A stretch of 10,926 bases of DNA. It comes from JARIHD01 sp036392795 (lineage in GTDB: Bacteria > Patescibacteriota > Saccharimonadia > Saccharimonadales > UBA4665). Positions 1 through 6,039 of this stretch are shown here, in pieces. The notes under the pieces were generated by a model. It made no database searches, had not been told where the DNA came from, and was given only the letters and a program-made list of their open reading frames with translations. Both the position numbers and the translations under genes were made by a program. The stretch's first letter is position 1, and the number at the start of each line of letters is the position of its first letter. The stretch spans positions 1 to 10,926 of the forward strand of contig DASVXH010000042.1 of NCBI GenBank assembly GCA_036392795.1. Direction: 5' to 3'.

Positions 1-335
1 AAATAATCCTGGGCAAAGTTATAATCATGGAGACTGGAGGAAAAATTCACACCACTTTCCAGCGGAAAGCAAACCAATTCATTTATAACCGTTTCCCCCG
101 CAGCCGCTCGCCGTTCTGCAATTCCCTGTGGGACGGTGGACCATTCATGCGGGACGGTCCTGGATTTGCGCTGCGCTACCACCGCGTACGCGTCAGGATG
201 CCGGGCCCCACGATCTACCAAATGCTGCGTTAGCGTGCGGGCCGTACGACAGAGATCAGGAAGCTTGTCTATCAGTTCTTCACGGTCATGGGGATAAACA
301 TTGGCATACAAAAAGGGTTCTACACCTCTAGACAT
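1..335 (-). CDS. Unrecognised protein, N-terminal part, cut by left edge
   Basis: Read on the minus strand, an open frame of 111 codons begins at an ATG (333-335) and runs off the window without a stop. An AAGG Shine-Dalgarno-like stretch lies 7 nt before the ATG, which supports this start. The visible protein begins MSRGVEPFLYANVYPHDREE. It is mixed and charged, with a probable helical stretch in the first 45 residues, and shows no signal peptide, membrane segment or catalytic motif. I do not recognise the family. The last visible residues (about 97-111) contain L-x-x-YNF followed by F, which resembles the first residues of the divergently transcribed 434-1057 protein. The two could be related, but the match is too short to prove it. 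Plus-strand frames across this stretch look like shadows. Confidence 0.6.
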   Translation of the reverse strand, partial: MSRGVEPFLYANVYPHDREELIDKLPDLCRTARTLTQHLVDRGARHPDAYAVVAQRKSRTVPHEWSTVPQGIAERRAAAGETVINELVCFPLESGVNFSSSLHDYNFAQDY

Positions 336-433
336 TGAAGTACCTTACCATATTTAAAACATATCTGCCACTATGAGATATTGCATATATACTAATTATG
401 TGTTAAAATATTACATTAACCAGCCCTCACTAC
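336..433. promoter_or_regulatory. AT-rich divergent intergenic region
   Basis: This 98-base gap separates two divergently transcribed genes and is clearly richer in A+T than the flanking coding DNA. It must hold the promoters of both. The plus-strand promoter is listed separately. For the minus-strand gene a weak candidate is ATGCAA, a 17-nt spacer, then TATGTT, ending about 20 bases before its ATG, but the matches to consensus are poor. No terminator or clear operator palindrome was seen. Confidence 0.45.
381..409 (+). promoter_or_regulatory. Candidate promoter for the 434-1057 gene
   Basis: TTGCAT at 381-386 is followed after 17 nt by TAAAAT at 404-409, a 5/6 match to the -10 consensus. 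The -10 is preceded by TGT, giving an extended -10. Transcription would start near 416, leaving a leader of roughly 17 nt with no recognisable Shine-Dalgarno before the ATG at 434. The -35 is weak (only TTG matches), so the extended -10 carries the call. Confidence 0.45.
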
Positions 434-1057
434 ATGCGGTCACCAAATAACCTCTACAATTACAATTTTACCGAGCAGCAGTTTAATTTCCGGTACCCTA
501 GCCCCGATATGGCCATGGCTCTTTTGGAGCACGCTTTTACTATCGCACCTTGGCAGGACGACAATGATACTGATGTCCTGATGTTTTCGGGCAGGACTTT
601 GGAGGTTCGCATCGATGCCACCCCTGACGAGCAGCATTGTTTCGTTCAGGATGGGCCGTTTGAGGTTGGCGCCACCATCATACAGCAGGAGGACGGCACG
701 CGCGCTTTCCAGCCTCGCGTCGATACAATGGACCGCGAAGGCTTTAACCGCAGACATCCTGACATGTTTGCCGGTCGCCTTCTAACCCGAAGTGTCACAC
801 TTTTGGAGCAAGCCTTTTTTGGAGGCCAACCACTCCAGCGAATGTTATGTGCCTGGGCAACCGGTCAAGACAAAGCATTGCCTCCAAGCGATAACTACAT
901 CGAGTACAAAAAAGGCCAAGCAGCCGGTTTATCTGAGGAAGAAGCTGTATTTGGAGCCTGGAGTGGCCGTTGGGCTCGCGCACATGGCTTTGATACTATT
1001 AGCCTAAACTGCGATGACGGCAGTCATCATGCAGTTACATTCGAACGCTCAAACTAA
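434..1057 (+). CDS. Unrecognised 207-aa protein
   Basis: This is the only convincing plus-strand gene. It starts at ATG 434; no in-frame start lies between it and the upstream stop at 404-406. There is no Shine-Dalgarno, but an extended -10 promoter sits just upstream. The protein is soluble-looking, with no signal peptide or membrane segment. Residues 1-60 are rich in aromatic and acidic residues, the middle carries several DxxP/RxHPD-type turns, and residues 157-185 (KKGQAAGLSEEEAVFGAW) look like a helical hairpin. I cannot assign a family or function. Its stop overlaps the stop of the convergent deacetylase by 4 bases, so there is no room for a terminator between them. An antisense 105-codon frame at 440-757 is judged to be a shadow. 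A resemblance of its N-terminus to the end of the cut gene at 1-335 is noted separately. Confidence 0.7.
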   Translation: MRSPNNLYNYNFTEQQFNFRYPSPDMAMALLEHAFTIAPWQDDNDTDVLMFSGRTLEVRIDATPDEQHCFVQDGPFEVGATIIQQEDGTRAFQPRVDTMDREGFNRRHPDMFAGRLLTRSVTLLEQAFFGGQPLQRMLCAWATGQDKALPPSDNYIEYKKGQAAGLSEEEAVFGAWSGRWARAHGFDTISLNCDDGSHHAVTFERSN

Positions 1058-1839
1058 TAGTGCCGACTAAAATACTGTCCCTGGTCGCCCGGCGATAAGT
1101 TTAGTAATTGACTCACCGTAATTAACTGATATTGCTGCTTTAGCCGAGGCATGGCAGCGTCCAGGGCATCCGCCGTAGAGGGGTAGATATCGTGCAGGAG
1201 AATAATCGCTCCGGGGCGCGCTGTTGCAACGATCTGCTCAGTTAGCTTTGGTGCGTTATGATTTTTCCAGTCTTCGGGATCGACATTCCAGCGAACAACC
1301 GACAGGTGATTATGAGCAGCAACCATTTCATTGACCGCACCATATGGCGGCCGCAAAATGCGAGGCATGGGCACACCCGCGTCAGCAATTGCGTGCTGGG
1401 TCAAAGTCAGCTGCTCTTCTACTTGCTCTGGCGGCAGCGTTGACAAGTCTGGATGATTCCAGCTGTGATTGCCAATTTCGTGGCCCGCCTGGTACGCGCG
1501 GCGCACAATCGGCTCGTGGCCTGCAACACGGGATCCCACTATAAAAAAGGTTGCATGCACCTGATGTCGCGCTAAAATATCCAACACACGTGGGGTAACT
1601 GTCGGATCAGGGCCGTCATCAAAAGTTAGGGCAACACATGGCACAATATTACAGCTGGCTTGGGTGACGGGCACAGGCAGGGGCGAAGGTAGCGGTCGAT
1701 CAAAAATCAGCACAGGCACTGTCCGCGAGCGCTGGATGACACCCAAACCGCCAACACACAAGCAGATCATTATAAAAACGATCAACAATTGAGGCCGGCT
1801 TAGCCATCGGAACGGATGGCGCAACGTTTTCATGCTCAT
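1054..1839 (-). CDS. Membrane-anchored polysaccharide (peptidoglycan) deacetylase, NodB family
   Basis: A 261-aa carbohydrate esterase family 4 protein, which removes N-acetyl groups from glycans using a divalent metal. All five NodB motifs are visible: TFDDGPD (residues 72-78; D74 likely catalytic base, D75 metal ligand), HSWNHPD (H125 and H129 metal ligands), RPPYG (163-167), DPEDW (187-191) and LLHD (214-217; H216 likely catalytic). A basic N-terminus plus a hydrophobic segment at about 17-35 forms a signal anchor, so the catalytic domain should face outward. A proline-rich linker (42-58) follows. Peptidoglycan is the likely substrate given the Ddl and MurF neighbours, but chitin-type or other surface glycans are not excluded. 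It starts 6 bases after the ddl stop with no good Shine-Dalgarno, so it is probably co-transcribed with ddl. An ATG two codons downstream is an alternative start. Confidence 0.9.
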   Translation of the reverse strand: MSMKTLRHPFRWLSRPQLLIVFIMICLCVGGLGVIQRSRTVPVLIFDRPLPSPLPVPVTQASCNIVPCVALTFDDGPDPTVTPRVLDILARHQVHATFFIVGSRVAGHEPIVRRAYQAGHEIGNHSWNHPDLSTLPPEQVEEQLTLTQHAIADAGVPMPRILRPPYGAVNEMVAAHNHLSVVRWNVDPEDWKNHNAPKLTEQIVATARPGAIILLHDIYPSTADALDAAMPRLKQQYQLITVSQLLNLSPGDQGQYFSRHY

Positions 1840-1845
1840 GTGGCT

Positions 1846-3039
1846 CTAAAACTGTTTTAGGTAGCTGGTTGCAAAGCTAGTGGTTATAGACTGCTTCTTG
1901 GCAAAGCGTTCCTGTGCCATGTCTACCAGTTTTTCGACAAGTTTCACCGTGGAAATACCGGCCCGACTCCAGTTGTGAGCATATAAGCTACCTGGCAACG
2001 GATTAACTTCGTTGAAAAATACGCGTTTTGTTTTGCTATCGATCAACATGTCAATGCGTGCAATACCCTCGCAGCCAAGTGCACGGAATACATCCAGTCC
2101 AATGCTTTCGGCTTCCTCATACAGGCCCTTTGGTAGCTCCGCCGGGATACGACTATACCCTTGTGCCCCCTGGCCTTCTTGACTCGCGACCGCGCTGGAC
2201 GCGCCGCCTTTGCCCTTGCCTTTTCCGCCCTGCATGTACTTTGTTTCGAAATCAAAGAAGTCTTCGGATTTGAGCAAGGGCTCCTCTAGTAGTGCCGGAC
2301 GCAGTTTACCGCTACCAATAATTGGTAGAGTGACTTCGATTAGGTTTTGGACACCCTCTTCCACCAATGCCTTGGTGTCGTAATGCAGGGCTACTTCTAT
2401 GGCATTGGCCAGGTCTTTTTTGGCAGCGACACGGCTGATACCGATACTGGACCCCAGGTGCGCGGGTTTAACAAATACTGGGTATTGGAGGTCGTCATTA
2501 ATTTTTTGTTGCCAAAATTGTGGCGATTCTTCGTAGTCGAGCTTACTAAAATTCACGAATTTTGCGGTTGGGATATTGTTGGCCACAGCCACTTGCTTGG
2601 CAAGAACTTTGTCCATAGCAATTACACTAGATTCGACATCGCAGCCCACATATGCAACGTTCGCCATTTCGCAAATGGCCATCAGCTCACCATCTTCACC
2701 ATGCGTCCCGTGCGTGGCCGGAAAAACAACATCTACGGCATGAATTATTTTACGACCCAAACGGCCCTGTTCAACCAGTTTTAGGCCATCGTCGAACAGT
2801 AAGGATACCGGCGTTGTAGCCGCCAGCATTGTGTCCAAATCGCCGGATTGATAGGTTTTGATGTCCTTAAACCGATCACCTACGTACCATTTGCCCGATC
2901 TAGCTATATAGACAGGTAGAATGTTGTATTTTTTTGAAATCTCTAGCGGCTTGATCACTGATGCTAATGCGGTCAAGATCGAAATATCGTGCTCAGTTGA
3001 GCGTGACCCAAAAACGACGGCGACAAGCGGCTTTTTCAT
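1846..3039 (-). CDS. ddl: D-alanine--D-alanine ligase (divergent, with omega-loop insertion)
   Basis: A 397-aa ATP-grasp ligase that joins two D-alanines for the peptidoglycan stem peptide in the cytoplasm. Visible landmarks are STEHDIS (E16, the N-terminal substrate-binding Glu), THGTHGEDGE (109-118), the ATP-grasp KPAHLGSSIGIS (191-202), EGIARIDM (R328, D330) and FFNEVNPLPGS (E344 and N346 as Mg ligands). FETKY ends in Y268, matching the Tyr of the E. coli DdlB omega loop, which argues for D-Ala-D-Ala rather than D-Ala-D-Lac product (inference). It is longer than typical Ddl (about 300-360 aa), partly because of a Gly/Lys/Ala/Ser-rich insertion at 271-294 in the omega loop. The C-terminal motif is NPLPGSLYAH instead of the usual NTxPGxTxxS. 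The start is supported by a -10 box 7 nt upstream and no Shine-Dalgarno, implying a leaderless message. Confidence 0.93.
   Translation of the reverse strand: MKKPLVAVVFGSRSTEHDISILTALASVIKPLEISKKYNILPVYIARSGKWYVGDRFKDIKTYQSGDLDTMLAATTPVSLLFDDGLKLVEQGRLGRKIIHAVDVVFPATHGTHGEDGELMAICEMANVAYVGCDVESSVIAMDKVLAKQVAVANNIPTAKFVNFSKLDYEESPQFWQQKINDDLQYPVFVKPAHLGSSIGISRVAAKKDLANAIEVALHYDTKALVEEGVQNLIEVTLPIIGSGKLRPALLEEPLLKSEDFFDFETKYMQGGKGKGKGGASSAVASQEGQGAQGYSRIPAELPKGLYEEAESIGLDVFRALGCEGIARIDMLIDSKTKRVFFNEVNPLPGSLYAHNWSRAGISTVKLVEKLVDMAQERFAKKQSITTSFATSYLKQF
2158..2229 (-). other. Gly/Lys/Ala/Ser-rich insertion in the Ddl omega loop
   Basis: Residues 271-294 of the Ddl (GGKGKGKGG followed by Ala/Ser and Gln/Gly-rich sequence) sit directly after the conserved FETKY and before YSRIPAELP. 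Ordinary Ddl enzymes have only a few residues here. The segment is low complexity and should be flexible and positively charged at its start. It stays in frame and the flanking motifs are intact, so it looks like a real insertion rather than a sequencing error. Confidence 0.75.
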
Positions 3040-3046
3040 AGATTAC

Positions 3047-3055
3047 AGTATATCA
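3047..3055 (-). promoter_or_regulatory. Extended -10 promoter of ddl, leaderless arrangement
   Basis: On the minus strand the 74-base gap between the MurF-like gene and ddl contains TGATATACT, an extended -10 (TGn plus TATACT, 5/6). Exactly 7 nt separate the box from the ddl ATG, so transcription would begin at or within a base or two of the start codon. There is no Shine-Dalgarno. No good -35 was found at 16-18 nt. The rest of the gap shows only short, scattered inverted repeats. Confidence 0.5.
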
Positions 3056-3113
3056 TTGATCGGTTCCGTCTACCTACGCCTACTACCGGTGACGGCTCTC
3101 TATTCTTGCGGTA

Positions 3114-4556
3114 CTAGGCGTAATTGTCTGTCCAGTCGTTCTGCATCAGTACTATATCGCCGGCTGCCACGAATGATGCCAAATTTTTATAAAAGTCTAG
3201 CGGATCGTCTTCTAAGCGCAGTTCCCCTGTATATCCTGCCGCCTGTAGCCCTCGCTGGATATGCGGCGTGGTCGAATTTTGCATCAGTACTACGACGTCA
3301 GGCCGTGCGGCAGCAATCAACCTACCCATCTCTTCGTGAACATGACGGTGTTCTTTGCCCTGATCGACGAGACCGGGGGTAATGTATATCTTCCGATCAG
3401 CTGAAAGCTCGCCCAAGAGTCCAGTACCCACACGAATACCCTCAATATTGCCGTTATAAGTGTCGTCGATAATCCAAGCGCCAGCCAGTTGGTAGGGCTG
3501 CATGCGGTGTTCAAAAGGTTCGGTTTTTGCAATTCCCGCTTCTATCTGTTTCGAAGTTAGGCCAAAGAGCTCGGCCAGAGCAGCGGCCAGAGACAGTGGG
3601 CCAATCTGGTGCCGACCAATAAGCTTACTGTGCAAATGCAGTTCTTTGTTGCCTTTTATCAGCGTAAAAGAAGTGGTATTAACCGTTATATTGACATCTC
3701 TAACAGCCCAGCCCAAAGCCCCGCGCTGGTCGTAAGGCTGGTAGGCTTTGACCTTTAAATAGTCTTCGGTAAATGGCGACTCAGCGTTCACATATACCTG
3801 GGAAGCTTCAACAAAATTTCCAACCGAAAAGATATCAGCAGCCGCTCTTTGCACCGTTCGATAGCGGTCCAGATGCGCTGGTGCGATACCGGTTACAACG
3901 GCATGCGTGGGATGCGTGGTCTTGGCGAAACGTGCAATATCACCAGGAGCACCTTCGCCATATTCGATGATCACAATATCTTCATCACCCGCTAATTTTT
4001 TGGCAAAATGGGCATGCGAAATAGGAACATTTTTATTAGCCGGCGTCGCGGCAACCTTTTTGCCCTCACTCAGTACCGTCAATAATAATTCCTTCATGCT
4101 GGTTTTGCCGTAGCTGCCAGCAATAGCCAATCGAACGGCAGAATGTTCACGAAAAATCTTTTCAGATTGCCTGATATGCCGTCGCTCGCGCGGTCTGATA
4201 ATAAATAGACGGCCTAATGCCAATGGAATTACTACAAGGTGAGCCCAGATGAGTGGATATGAAAGCAGCAGAGCCAAACCAAACTGCCACGCACCCAATG
4301 CGCCCCGATCAAACCATATAATCAATAGTGTTAGTGCAGCGACTATTTGCAAAAACATTCCAGCCCTAAGCGCTATGAGCAACAGGCGTGCCGGCCCGGT
4401 ATAATCCAGCGTTCGGCGATACGCTACGGCATTAAAATTGCTTGTCCTCCAAAACCATTTTATAAATGGGCCTGCTTGGTATTCCGTATTCTGCAGCATA
4501 TATACCAGAACTGCCGGATATTTCCAGGAATAGAGGCTAACCAGACCACGCAACAC
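3114..4556 (-). CDS. murF: MurF-like Mur ligase with N-terminal membrane segments
   Basis: A 480-aa Mur ligase, expected to add D-Ala-D-Ala to the peptidoglycan tripeptide stem using ATP. The central and C-terminal domains carry the family signature: P-loop GSYGKTS (147-153), EYGE (E198 as the likely Mg ligand), APAHLDRY (225-232), GRHQIGPLSLAAA (314-326), FEHRMQP (348-354) and DDTYNGN (364-370), close to the DDxYNAN motif of MurF. The usual MurF N-terminal UDP-substrate domain is not recognisable. Instead residues 1-130 hold an amphipathic start and two hydrophobic segments (about 58-81 and 89-120), so the enzyme is probably a membrane protein. The start is GTG (4554-4556) and overlaps the hydrolase stop as TAGTG, pointing to translational coupling. 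Adjacent ddl supports MurF over other Mur ligases, but the exact acceptor is uncertain. Confidence 0.85.
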   Translation of the reverse strand: MLRGLVSLYSWKYPAVLVYMLQNTEYQAGPFIKWFWRTSNFNAVAYRRTLDYTGPARLLLIALRAGMFLQIVAALTLLIIWFDRGALGAWQFGLALLLSYPLIWAHLVVIPLALGRLFIIRPRERRHIRQSEKIFREHSAVRLAIAGSYGKTSMKELLLTVLSEGKKVAATPANKNVPISHAHFAKKLAGDEDIVIIEYGEGAPGDIARFAKTTHPTHAVVTGIAPAHLDRYRTVQRAAADIFSVGNFVEASQVYVNAESPFTEDYLKVKAYQPYDQRGALGWAVRDVNITVNTTSFTLIKGNKELHLHSKLIGRHQIGPLSLAAALAELFGLTSKQIEAGIAKTEPFEHRMQPYQLAGAWIIDDTYNGNIEGIRVGTGLLGELSADRKIYITPGLVDQGKEHRHVHEEMGRLIAAARPDVVVLMQNSTTPHIQRGLQAAGYTGELRLEDDPLDFYKNLASFVAAGDIVLMQNDWTDNYA

Positions 4557-5305
4557 TACAAGAACTCCCTAATGGATTTTTCGACGGTATCCGGACGATC
4601 GATATGCACAAAATGTCCGGCGTCCGGCAAAATCTCCAGCGTGGAATCGGTCATAAGTTCATGGAACTGCTGGCCGTACCAAACAGGAGCGTCTTCGTCT
4701 TGTTCGCCGTAAATAAGCAACACGGGCAGGGTCAGCTGGGCGGCGTCGGCCCGCACATCATCGGTGACAACCCGCTTGAATGTCTCTTGCAAATGTTCGG
4801 CAACCAACATATCAGAGCCGACAGCTTTGTACACTTTCCTTCGTAATTTCTTCTTGACATTGGCAGGCAGTGGTGTCGAGAGTAATTTGCCGGCCTTGGT
4901 AATGATGCGCAGCGCACGATTACGGCCCTTATATTCATTTCGAATTCCCGCGCTAGCCAGCAAAACCAACTTTTGGGCCTGCAGAGCGTCTTCAGCCAAA
5001 CCACGGATGGCAATAGCCCCGCCATTGGAGTGAGCAACGTAGGCGTAGGTATCCTTTACACCAATCTTTTTCAGGAAATCGTGCACGAATTGTACGTAGT
5101 CATCCAGTCCCCACGGCGAAAGTGGGGCTTGCGTACCACCAAAACCGGGCAGGTCAACAGTAATAACATCGTAGTCTTTTTGCAGGGCAGTCGCTAGGGT
5201 CCGCATACCGGCGACACTATCCGCCCAACCGTGTAATAAAACTACGGTCTTGCCCTTGCCGCTGCGTTCGTAGCGCGTCATAAGAGAATTAACAACAACT
5301 TGCAT
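4556..5305 (-). CDS. Alpha/beta hydrolase in cell-wall gene cluster
   Basis: A 249-aa alpha/beta-hydrolase-fold protein. The oxyanion-hole HGW is at 25-27, the strand-turn DLPGFGGT at 51-58, the nucleophile elbow AHSNGG at 91-96 (S93), the acid in GEQDEDAP (D203 or D205) and the base in DAGHFVH (H231). The complete triad suggests an active hydrolase. The elbow is A-H-S-N-G rather than the usual G-x-S-x-G. A Lys/Arg-rich stretch (151-160) in the cap region could contact a membrane or an anionic substrate. There is no signal peptide, so it is likely cytoplasmic or at the inner face. The substrate cannot be named; esterase, amidase and thioesterase activities are all possible. Its stop overlaps the GTG start of the MurF-like gene, tying it to peptidoglycan synthesis. 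The upstream TATAAT lies 7 nt before the ATG with no Shine-Dalgarno. Confidence 0.88.
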   Translation of the reverse strand: MQVVVNSLMTRYERSGKGKTVVLLHGWADSVAGMRTLATALQKDYDVITVDLPGFGGTQAPLSPWGLDDYVQFVHDFLKKIGVKDTYAYVAHSNGGAIAIRGLAEDALQAQKLVLLASAGIRNEYKGRNRALRIITKAGKLLSTPLPANVKKKLRRKVYKAVGSDMLVAEHLQETFKRVVTDDVRADAAQLTLPVLLIYGEQDEDAPVWYGQQFHELMTDSTLEILPDAGHFVHIDRPDTVEKSIREFL

Positions 5306-5312
5306 GATCTAG

Positions 5313-5341
5313 ATTATACGCTAAGCTCGCCGGTTCGGCAG
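5313..5341 (-). promoter_or_regulatory. Promoter of the hydrolase-murF operon, leaderless arrangement
   Basis: A perfect TATAAT (5313-5318, minus strand) ends 7 nt before the hydrolase ATG, so the message would start essentially at the start codon. A weak -35 candidate (CTGCCG, 3/6) lies 17 nt upstream at 5336-5341. No Shine-Dalgarno precedes the ATG. The promoter sits in the 39-base gap after the stalk-like gene, so this block is probably transcribed independently of it. Confidence 0.55.
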
Positions 5342-5344
5342 CAG

Positions 5345-5929
5345 TTAGATGACAAAGAGCAGCAAAGCCGCAACGATAACAACTGCGGCTGCTATGCCCG
5401 CGATGAGCAGAGTTTTGTTTGTTCCTGGGTGAGCAGGTACCGGTGCCACATCAGTGGAGCTAGGTACGGCGGACGGAGATGTGGTGGCAGTTGGGACATC
5501 GTCTGGTTGAGTAGGCAGCGGAGCGCCCTCGACAGGATCAGTGGGAGCTGGCACGGGACCATTACTACCCGGCGCTGGGTCAGCGTCGCCCTGACTTTGA
5601 GCGGGAGCAGGAGTGGATGCCGGAGCGCTTTCGACGGGATCAGGGGGCGTCACCGAGGAAGTCGCCAGCTGATCGGCGGGCGACTCGGAGGCAAGCGAAG
5701 GAAAGTCTTCGCTTGAGACACCGGCTGGCGCAGCGCCTGCAGCACTGACCGTCGGATCAGTTACTGGCTGTTCGCCGGGCTCGACAGACGCATGTCCATC
5801 ACTCTGTGCCGAAGATGCATCCTGGAGGTCGACATTAATTTCCGGCGTCGCCGATGTCACATCTGTACTGGGTGTAGTATTTTGCTGTTCGTCGGATGGC
5901 GAATTAGTAGAGTTATCTTTTGGATCCAT
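5345..5929 (-). CDS. Pro/Ala/Ser/Thr-rich protein with C-terminal membrane anchor
   Basis: A 194-aa protein of low complexity. Residues 1-170 are dominated by Pro, Ala, Ser, Thr, Asp and Glu with almost no hydrophobic runs, so this part should be disordered and acidic. Residues 172-194 (TLLIAGIAAAVVIVAALLLF region) form one membrane helix ending at the C-terminus. There is no N-terminal signal peptide, so by sequence it looks tail-anchored; with normal tail-anchor topology the disordered part would be cytoplasmic, but an inverted, surface-exposed orientation cannot be excluded. An imperfect PxDPVExAP unit occurs twice. GGAAG lies 6 nt before the ATG (5936-5940), a normal Shine-Dalgarno, unlike the two leaderless-looking genes downstream. 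Function is not recognised; a spacer or stalk role is only a guess. A plus-strand frame at 5300-5716 is a compositional shadow. Confidence 0.8.
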   Translation of the reverse strand: MDPKDNSTNSPSDEQQNTTPSTDVTSATPEINVDLQDASSAQSDGHASVEPGEQPVTDPTVSAAGAAPAGVSSEDFPSLASESPADQLATSSVTPPDPVESAPASTPAPAQSQGDADPAPGSNGPVPAPTDPVEGAPLPTQPDDVPTATTSPSAVPSSTDVAPVPAHPGTNKTLLIAGIAAAVVIVAALLLFVI

Positions 5930-5974
5930 AGAAAACTTCCAAGCTTAATTAATGTTTTATATATCTATGTATCG

Positions 5975-6002
5975 ATTATACATAAGCGTTACGGATTACC
6001 AA
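5975..6002 (-). promoter_or_regulatory. Candidate promoter for the 5345-5929 gene
   Basis: On the minus strand, TTGGTA (5997-6002, 4/6) is followed after 16 nt by TATAAT (5975-5980, 6/6). Transcription would start near 5968, giving a leader of about 39 nt that contains the GGAAG Shine-Dalgarno. The region between the gene at 6040 and this gene (5930-6039) is otherwise AT-rich and holds no convincing terminator. Confidence 0.45.
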
Positions 6003-6039
6003 AAACGTGTTCGCCCGTGCGGGATTTATCACCAAAGTC

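Noticed and set aside
27..331. Two overlapping short plus-strand frames at the left edge
   Set aside because: They lie opposite a continuous minus-strand frame that starts with a Shine-Dalgarno and reaches the edge; their translations are Arg/Pro/His-rich, as expected for shadows.
440..757. 105-codon minus-strand open frame antisense to the 207-aa gene
   Set aside because: It overlaps the plus-strand gene almost entirely, has no Shine-Dalgarno or promoter of its own, and the plus-strand gene has a good extended -10 promoter and longer frame.
2347..2784. 145-codon plus-strand frame inside ddl
   Set aside because: It is fully antisense to strongly conserved Ddl motifs and has no start signals.
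5300..5716. 138-codon plus-strand frame opposite the P/A/S/T-rich gene
   Set aside because: Its Arg/Gly/Ser/Trp-rich composition is what the reverse frame of a Pro/Ala/Ser-rich gene gives; the minus-strand gene has a Shine-Dalgarno, a promoter and a sensible membrane anchor.
6010..6039. Possible terminator after the 6040-6426 gene (CCCGCACGGG near a T-run)
   Set aside because: The perfect stem leaves a 2-nt loop and the T-run is several bases away, so it is not a convincing intrinsic terminator.
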